Positions 57,450-64,000 of a stretch of DNA of 64,000 bases are shown in pieces. The DNA is from Stomoxys calcitrans. Lineage: Eukaryota; Arthropoda; Insecta; Diptera; Muscidae. The notes beneath the pieces are model-generated. The model saw nothing but the letters and a program-made list of their open reading frames with translations, did not search any database and had not been told where the DNA came from. How positions within the stretch are numbered: position 1 is the first letter of the stretch; each line of letters opens with the position of its first letter. The stretch covers positions 44,698,291-44,762,290 of the forward strand of contig NC_081554.1 of assembly GCF_963082655.1 (NCBI RefSeq), in the 5' to 3' direction. Position numbers and translations under genes: made by a program.

Positions 57450-57578
57450 CATTAAACTATAACCTGGTATAGCTACCATATAAACCATTCGCCCGATATG
57501 ACTTCTTGAGCTTCGACAATTAAGTGGAGGATGTATAGAATTCCGCCAAACCGAACTTAATGCACTTTTACTTGTTTC
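57450..57578 (-). repeat. monomer repeat fragment touching an intron end
   Basis: 'cataaaccattcgcccga' and the element edge 'ccgaacttaatgcactttta' end 20 bp before the acceptor of the exon at 57599. Confidence 0.65.
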
Positions 57579-57598
57579 TAATTGCATATTCCTTACAG

Positions 57599-57945
57599 AT
57601 TTCCCGCCATGGACATGAACAGCACATATCGCATACACAAACCACCCACCTATTATCCTGGCATGGGTGCCTATGCCCATCTGCAACAGCAACAATACAG
57701 CATGAATTCTACATATCCCAAAGTTAATTACACATTAAACGCACCACATCAACAGGCGTCGTCAAGAAGAAAATCTCATCAAAACAACTATCCCATGCAG
57801 CAGCAACAACAATCCCCGCCCTACTATTATATGAACAATAATACAAATCGTGCCCAACATTTCAATCATCACAATCAGCAAAAGAGCAACATTATCAACA
57901 GCAACAACAATAACAACCCAGGCAGCAACAATTGTGGAAATCAAG
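57599..57945 (+). CDS. TOGARAM/crescerin-like gene, Gln/Asn-rich linker exon
   Basis: Acceptor 'attccttacag'. The two bases carried in give R, then F-P-A-M-D-M-N-S-T-Y-R. The exon is rich in Tyr, Gln, Asn, His and Pro ('HLQQQQYSMNSTY', 'QQQQQSPPYYYMNNN'), then a long Asn run. A GTTTCT donor at 57946 leaves one base, which joins the next exon in frame. The alternative donor at 57959 would not. The Gln/Asn tracts are common in insect proteins and imply disorder. A Lys/Arg cluster ('SSRRKSHQN') sits in the middle. Confidence 0.8.
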
Positions 57946-58034
57946 GTTTCTATAGAAAGTACTTAAAACTTTGTTGTCCATGTACTAATACTGTGCCCCT
58001 GCTTCTAACTTGGGCTCTTCTGCCTTCTTTACAG

Positions 58035-58215
58035 AGACTTTCAAAAAGTTTGAAAATCTTCCAACAAAGGATTCCGACAATTTGGATGGCACTTATACCA
58101 TATGCCTGGGCTCCAAACTTAGCGCCACCCTACATCAGCAACATCAACAATTGGCTGCGGCGTCCGCAACTAATGGTCGTCGTTTTGTAAATGTCGATAA
58201 AACTCTAACGCAAGG
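58035..58215 (+). CDS. TOGARAM/crescerin-like gene, exon after the Gln/Asn-rich linker
   Basis: Acceptor 'ccttctttacag', donor GTAAGT at 58216; 181 bp after a small 89-bp intron. It reads E-T-F-K-K-F-E-N-L-P-T-K-D… then 'YTICLGSKLSATLHQQHQQL' and ends with V-N-V-D-K-T-L-T-Q plus two bases. Still linker by composition. The downstream TOG domains expected for this family are not in the remaining 5.8 kb and should follow outside the window. Confidence 0.82.
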
Positions 58216-58539
58216 GTAAGTTGGCTACCATTTGAGTGCCTTTTGTTTCCTACTTTGCTAATTTTTCAAATTTTATGGTAAAACTTTTACTGGGGTTGTC
58301 TGTGCATTAGGATAATTAAAAAGTTAAGGGCTTGGTGCGCCATCATGAAGTTCAGGGAAGCATTGGAAGTTGTTTGTCTGTTTGTAGAGAAGAACTAAAG
58401 AATAATAGTATTTCGATTTGTTGCAGTTTACCGTAAAGACTACTGCGAGGGGTTTGATGAACTGATACTTGTTGATATGAACAACAAAATATACACAAAA
58501 CATTAACAAAAACATGTCTCCTCGGCCGAGGAGAATCTT
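58216..58539. other. start of the next intron, single-copy-looking
   Basis: Begins with GTAAGT. I see no exon or repeat family before 58540. Confidence 0.6.
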
Positions 58540-59160
58540 AGGAGTCCACCACCTTGGAGATGTGGACAAAACTGGAAATTGGTTTAAATGTAGCTATATC
58601 AGGTTAAGGAACGATTTGGAAGTTGTTTTAAAACACTAAGTGCAAAATTTGAGGCTTCCAGGGGCTCAATATGTCAAATCGGGAGCTAGGTTTATATGGG
58701 TGCTATATCAGGTTATACACCAATTTGAACCATACTTGGCAAGATTGTTGGAAGTGGTAACCGAATTGCGTACAAAATTTCAGCAAACATTTAGTTTCCA
58801 GGAGTTCAAATCAGGTGATCGGTTAATATGGGATCTATATCATATTGTATTGGGTTGCCCATAAAGTAATTGCGGATTTTTTAAAAGAAAGTAAATGCAT
58901 TTTTAATAAAACTTAGAATGAACTTTAATCAAATATACTTTTTTTTATACTTTTTTTCTAAAGCAAGCTAAAAATAACAGCTGACAACTGACAGAAGAAA
59001 GAATGCAATTACAGAGTTACAAGCTGTGAAAAAATTTGTCAACGCAGACTATATGAAAAATCCGCAATTACTTTTTGGGCAACTCAATATATATGCATAT
59101 ATTGTATGGGGTCGCAGATCAATATTTCAAGGTGTTACAAATCGTAATGACTTGTACCCA
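58540..59160 (+). repeat. monomer repeat element with nested MITE
   Basis: 'gtccaccaccttggagatgt' edge, then monomers ('ggtttatatgggtgctatat'), MITE, and trailer remnant 'aggtgttacaaatcgtaatg'. Confidence 0.75.
58850..59087 (-). mobile_element. mariner-type MITE, copy 7
   Basis: TIRs with two changes ('gggttgcccataaagtaat' on the left, 'gggcaactcaa' on the right). TA on both sides. Confidence 0.88.
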
Positions 59161-60871
59161 CCACCACCCACACAGCCTTAAAAGACCATATCGGACAAAA
59201 GATATACATGGGAGTTATGTCTTAATCTAGACCGATTTATATGAAATTTTAAAATCGCATTGGGGCTTTAAATAAAACAACTCATGCTAAATGTTGGCCT
59301 TTAAATGCCAAATCGTATGAAAGATATATATGGGAGCTATATATAAATCTGAACCGATTTTTATGAAATTTTGCACACATATGAAGTCGTCAAATAAAGC
59401 ACCCCGTGTACCAAATTTGGTAAAGATCGGACCAAAATTGTGGCTGCTACAGCCTTAAAACTCCATATCGGATAAAAGATATATATGAGTGCTATATCTA
59501 AATTTGAACCGATTTTTATGAAATTTTGCAGTCGTATTGAAACTTCAAAGAAAACACATCGTGCAAAATGTTGTAAAAATGCGAACAAAATTGTGGCTGC
59601 TATAGCCGCAAAACTCCATATCGGACAAAAGATATATATGGGAGCTATATCTAAATCTGAACCGATTTTGGCGAAATTCTGCACACATATGAGGACTTTG
59701 AATCCTTGAACTTGAAAACATCCCATGCTAAATTTTGTAAAGATCGAACCAAAATTGTGGCTTCTACAGCCTTAAAAGGCCATATCGCATGAAAGATATA
59801 TATGGGAGCTATATATAAATCTGAACCGATTTTTATGAAATTTTGCACACATATGAAGACGTCCAATAAAGCACCTCATGCCAAAACTTGTAAAGATCGG
59901 ACCAAAATTGTGGCTTCTACAGCCTTAAAAGCCGATATCGGATGAAAGATATATATGAGTGCTATATCTAAATTTGAACCGATTTTTATGAAATTTTGGA
60001 GTCGCATTGAAACTTCAAAGAAAACACATCGTGCAAAATGTTCTAAAGATGCGAACAAAATTGTGTGTGCTACAGCCTTAAAACTCCATATCGGATAAAA
60101 GATATATATGGGAGCTATATCCAAATCTGGAACGATTTTGGCGAAATTCTGCACACATATGAGGACGTTGAATAAAACATCCCATGCTAAATTTTGTAAA
60201 GATCGAACCAAAATTGTGGCTTCTACAGCCTTAAAAGGCCATATCGGATGAAAGATATATATGGGAGCTATATATAAATCTGAACGGATTTTTATGAAAT
60301 TTTGCACACATATGAAGACGTCAAATGAAGCACCTCATGCCAAAATTTGTAAACATCGGACCAAAATTGTGGCTGCTACAGCCTTAAAACTCCATATCGG
60401 ATAAAAGATATACATGAGTGCTATATCTAAATTTGAACCGATTTTTATGAAATTTTGCAGTTGCATTGAAGCTTCAAAGGAAACACATCGTGCAAAATGT
60501 TCTAAAGATGCAAACAAAATTGTGGCTGCTACAGCCTTAAAACTCCATATCGGATAAAAGATATATATGGGAGCTATATCCAAATCTGAACCGATTTTGG
60601 CGAAATTCTGCACACATATGAGGACGTTGAATAAAACATCCAATGCTAAATTTTGTAAAGATCGGACCAAAATTGTGGCTTCTACAGCCTTAAAAGGCCA
60701 TATCGGATGAAATATATATATGGGAGCTATATATAAATCTGAATCGATTTTTATGAAATTTTACACACATATGAAGACGTCCAATGAAGCATCTGATGCC
60801 AAATTTTGTAAAGATCGGACCAAAATTGTGTCTTCTACAGCCTAAAAAGGCGATATCGGATGAAGGATATA
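59161..60871 (+). repeat. higher-order tandem repeat: 153-bp monomers in an A-B-C order
   Basis: 'acagcc' marks each monomer at 59449, 59602, 59766, 59919, 60072, 60225, 60378, 60531, 60684 and 60837: spacing 153 bp throughout, with one 164. Three types alternate. A has 'atgagtgctatatctaaatt' and 'cacatcgtgcaaaatgt'. B has 'ttggcgaaattctgcacaca'. C has 'tatataaatctgaacc' and 'gcacctcatgcc'. The order ABC is kept three times, so the higher-order unit is about 459 bp. Two decayed monomers precede it. The - strand open frames with repeated I-Y-I-F-Y-P text are a consequence of the repeat. Confidence 0.92.
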
Positions 60872-61107
60872 TTTGGTTGCCCAAAAAGTAATTGCGGATT
60901 TTTTAAAAGAAAGTAAATGCTTTTTTAATAAAATTTAGAATGAACTTTAATCAAATATACTTTTTTACACTTTTTTTCTAAAGCAAGCTAAAAGTAACAG
61001 CTGATAACTGACAGAAGAAAGAATGCAATTACATAGTCACAAGCTGTGAAAAAATTTGTCAACGCCGACTATATGAAAAATCCGCAATTACTTTTTGGGC
61101 AACCCAA
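60872..61107 (-). mobile_element. mariner-type MITE, copy 8
   Basis: The left TIR lacks one G ('ttggttgcccaaaaagtaat'); the right TIR is intact. It interrupts the last monomer of the higher-order repeat ('gaaggatata' continues as 'tatctaaatctgaaccg'). Confidence 0.9.
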
Positions 61108-61425
61108 TATATCTAAATCTGAACCGATTTCGTTCAAAATCAATAGCGTTTGTCCTTGGATCAAAAAAGAGATTTATGCAAAATTTTGTGAAAATCGGAC
61201 AACAAATGCGACCTGTACCTTGATTTCAAGAATACATGGACAGACATATAGCCGGACATAGCTAAATCGAATCAGGAAGTGATTCTAGGCCGATCGGTAT
61301 ACTTATCGATGAGTCTAGCTCTTCTCTTTCTTAGCGTTGCAAACAAATGCACAAAGTTGTAATAACCTTGATACAATATCCCATGTTTCAGGTAGTATAC
61401 CACACTGGCGGTGTAGGGTAGAAAA
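61108..61425 (+). repeat. last monomer and trailer of second-type element
   Basis: 'gaaccgatttcgttc', then 'gaatcaggaagtgattctag' and 'cactggcggtgtagggtag': the same end as 41500-41685 and 63350-63605. Confidence 0.78.
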
Positions 61426-61429
61426 ACAT

Positions 61430-62487
61430 GTCGAAATGCCAAACGCAATTCGCTGTCCAAAATTTCGGCGAAGTCGAAAAATAAATGTGCCTTTATGAGC
61501 CCAAAACCTTAAATAGAGAGATCGGTCCATATCGCAACTACATCCAAATCGGGATCGATCTGGACCAAATTGAAGAAGGATGTCGAAGGCCCCAACATAA
61601 CTCACTGTCCTAAATTTCGGCGACTTCGGACAATAAGTGCGCCTTTTATGGGTCCAACACCTTAGGTCGAGAGAACAGTCTATGTGGCAGCTATATCCAA
61701 ATCTGAGCCAAATTTAAGAAGGATGTCGACTGGTTCTAACACTACTCACTGTTCCAAATTTTGGCAAAATCGGACTATAAATGCGCCTTTTATGGGTTCA
61801 AGACCTAAAATCGAGAGATTTGTCTATATGGCAGATATATCAAAATCTGGACCGATCTGGGCCATACTGAACAAGGATGTTGAAGGGCCTGACAGAATTC
61901 ACTCGGATAATAAATGTGGCTTTTGTGAGCCTAAGACCCTAAATCGGCGGAATGACAAAACGAATATATCCCCATACTTCGGTGGTGGGTATAAAAAGGG
62001 TGTCAAAGGGCCTCACACAACTCACTTTGCCCAATTTTTAGGAAATCGTAGAATAAATGCGTCTTTTATGGGCCTAAAACCCAATCGAGAGATTGGTCTA
62101 TATGACGGATATATCAAAATTGAAGGAAAAATTATTATCAGAGGAATCGGGTAATAAATGTGGCTTTTATGGGCCTAAGACCTTAAATCGACCTATATGG
62201 GAGCTATATCAAGATATAATCCAATATAGCCCAACTTCGAATTTAACCTGCCTAGGGACAAAAAAATAATCTGTGCAAAGTTTCAGCTCAATATCTCTGT
62301 TTCTAAAGACTGTATCACGATTTCAACAGACAGATGGACAGACGGACGGCCATGGCTAGATCGTCTTAGATTTTTACGTCGATCAAAAAAAATAAACTTT
62401 ATAGGGTTGGAAATGGATATTTCGATGTGTTGCAAATGGAATGACAAATTGAATATACCCCCATCCTTCGATGGTGGGTATAAAAAT
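61430..62487 (+). repeat. 153-bp-monomer repeat element
   Basis: Monomers with 'tatatggcagatatatcaaa' and 'gcgccttttatgggttcaag', an internal edge copy near 61950-61995, and the final trailer 62320-62485 ('gatggacagacggacggcca', 'gatggtgggtata'). Confidence 0.8.
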
Positions 62488-62497
62488 ATGCATTAGT

Positions 62498-62603
62498 TGT
62501 TGTTGTTGTAGTAGCTGTGTGTGGTACACTGTGGCGGCAGCCCTTGCCGATGAAGGAATTCATCGGGTCAATCCGGTACATACAACCGGCTGCCATGGGA
62601 TTG
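62498..62603 (-). mobile_element. short (CAA)n-tailed element with perfect 10-bp TSD
   Basis: ATGCATTAGT at 62488-62497 and 62604-62613. 106 bp from 'tgttgttgttgtagtagctg' (tail complement) to 'ggctgccatgggattg'. Confidence 0.92.
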
Positions 62604-62659
62604 ATGCATTAGTATTTTGGTGAGGCTTACGTCTGCTCTAGGTGGGGCAGCAGTGGTTA

Positions 62660-62785
62660 TACGTCCCTCATACTGACGACATTTGTGGGATATTAAGACA
62701 TATCAAAACTCGGCTATCATTTAGCTCAAAGATATGTGAGAATTATGCCCCCTGTTCCTTAATGAAATCTTCGCAAATTTGAGAA
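62660..62785 (+). mobile_element. tRNA-derived SINE remnant
   Basis: 'ctgacgacatttgtggga', 'aaaactcggcta', 'gatatgtgagaattatgccc' and 'ctgttccttaatgaaat' follow the order of the SINE body, heavily changed. The head is lost. Confidence 0.6.
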
Positions 62786-62869
62786 AACAAATTCAGTACT
62801 GCTCTAAATACAAAACAGAAGGCCCTCCCTAAGCTCACACAACTCATAATATCGAAAAATTCACATTAA

Positions 62870-63605
62870 CCAGTAAGGAAAGACAAAAGTCGGGCGGTGT
62901 CGGCTATATAATAACCTACACCTACGGTTGACAAATGACATTTTTGCAAACTACCCAAAATCTGACGAACATATATATGGGAGCTATTTTTTTTTTTTGA
63001 AAATTATGGGTCAATAAATGCACTTGCAGTGGATCTAAAAGTGAAAATTGGGCGATATACATATATGGCAGGTTCGTCTAAATCTGAACCGATTTCAATG
63101 AAATACACCAGTAATTCTAAGAGTCAAAAAAAAATCCATCCTGCCAAATTTCCAGACAATCGGTTAACAAATGAGAACTTTATTGCAATATTTCTCAAAA
63201 TCGGACGAACATATATATTGGAGCTATATAACCGATTTTTTCCAATTTCCAAAGGCTTCGTCTCTACGCCAAAAAAAATTTTTGTGCCAAATTGGAAAGC
63301 AATCGGACGGAAATTGCAACCTGTAGTTTGTACACAAATTAGCATAGGCAGACGGACGGACAAACAGACAGACGGACATAGCTAAATCGAATCAGAAAGT
63401 GATTCCGAGTCAATCGTACACAAATTAGCATGGGCAGACGGACGGACAAACAGACAGACGGACATAACTAAATCGAATCAGTAAGTGATTCTGAGTCGAT
63501 CGGTGTACTTATCAATGAGTTCCATCTCTCTTCCTTCTGGGTGTTACAAACAAATGCACTAAGTTATAATACCCTGTACCCTAGTAGAGGTGTAGGGTAT
63601 ACAAA
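62870..63605 (+). repeat. second-type monomer element, short version
   Basis: Same ends as 40197-41685: 'ccagtaaggaaagacaaaag' at the start and 'agtagaggtgtagggtatac' at the end. It holds only about three monomers. In its trailer, an 86-bp tandem duplication repeats 'tacacaaattagcat' (63331 and 63417) and the following 'cagacggacggacaaacaga'. Confidence 0.82.
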
Positions 63606-63724
63606 TTGGGAACAAGAATTGTCAAATGCATTTAGTGGCAAGTAATTCGATATGTTGATTCTCAGGCTTAGGACACCAATTTCATACTATTTAATACTAA
63701 GTTCAATACCGAACTTCGGCCAAT

Positions 63725-63960
63725 TTCATGCACAGTGAGATAGAATCAAAAAAGCTGCTAAAAAATCTGCCGTTTGAGAACGGGTAAAGATTTGTCGTAA
63801 ATAATTTGAGCTAAAGTGTTAGCAAGATCATGTGCAACATTTTAAGGCCCTAGGTAATCGTTGCGCCTCTTGGCAAGCCCCTTAAGTTGGTCACATCGAC
63901 ATTTCGAAAACTTGTTTGGGTTGCCAACTCTTCATTTGTGGTCCGATTTTCAGTGCCAAA
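63725..63960 (+). repeat. dispersed repeat, longest copy
   Basis: 'cacagtgagatagaatcaaa … aatctgccgtttgagaacgg … gagctaaagtgttagcaaga … ccttaagttggtcacatcga'. It matches 9736-9952 over its length. At 63955-64000 'gccaaactttggatatccac' begins another monomer element cut by the window end. Confidence 0.75.
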
Positions 63961-64000
63961 CTTTGGATATCCACCACCATGGATAAATTAACCATCCTCT

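Noticed and set aside
57582..58190. One continuous reading frame across both exons at 57.6-58.2 kb
   Set aside because: The frame is open but after 57945 it leaves the Gln/Asn-rich sequence. An 89-bp intron with proper acceptor 'ctttacag' and phase fit gives a better continuation.
59361..60884. Series of - strand open frames with repeated I-Y-I-F-(Y/H)-P-I-W and hydrophobic text resembling membrane proteins
   Set aside because: They are readings of the 153-bp higher-order repeat. A 153-bp period is divisible by three, so frames stay open by design of the repeat. There are no splice or start signals.

Overview
The window is eukaryotic and looks like a dipteran fly, most likely a calyptrate (muscid or blowfly type). 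The grounds are large AT-rich introns, GTAAGT-type splice donors, Jockey-like, RTE-like and RNase H-bearing non-LTR retrotransposons, a mariner-type MITE family, a tRNA-derived SINE, and arrays of about 153-bp monomers that end in 'acggacggacatggctaga'-type trailers. The species is inferred from style only. There are no bacterial features.

The only clearly real host gene lies on the + strand and spans at least 36 kb. I recovered seven exons (22174-22521, 29511-30061, 30125-30206, 46465-46546, 52694-52916, 57599-57945, 58035-58215) that keep one open reading frame through every junction, giving 604 codons plus two bases. The first two exons encode a TOG domain, opening with an N-W-R-x-R signature and later carrying a K-R-R-V-R-Q-A-A-L helix. 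This points to a TOGARAM/crescerin-type microtubule regulator of cilia. The rest encodes a Ser/Asn/Gln-rich linker. The gene is open at both ends, so further exons should lie outside the window. A second possible host exon, on the - strand at 2349-2523, encodes a signal-anchor-like peptide and ends at a GTAAGT donor.

Almost everything else is nested mobile DNA. Left part (1-22 kb): a polyG/polyC tandem array, a long decayed RNase H LINE (here called LINE-A), monomer arrays, an RTE-like remnant, and a LINE ORF1 with internal duplications. Middle (22-46 kb): introns 1-3, with LINE-A and LINE-B wrecks and a nearly intact antisense Jockey-clade element (33.5-38 kb) whose ORF1 is complete and overlaps ORF2 as ATGA. 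These introns also hold a stack of nested insertions (38.7-41.9 kb) and a decayed third LINE (LINE-D). Right part (46-64 kb): a (TG)n tract, a fold-back pair of SINEs, more LINE-A, monomer arrays, and a regular three-monomer higher-order repeat at 59.4-60.9 kb.

Insertion order can be read directly. SINEs, a roughly 105-bp (CAA)n-tailed element and a roughly 237-bp MITE (8 copies) sit inside older LINEs and arrays. Many carry perfect target-site duplications, so these short families were the most recently active. No CRISPR, operon or defence system is present. The most unusual items are the higher-order repeat, the SINE palindrome and the nested insertion stack.
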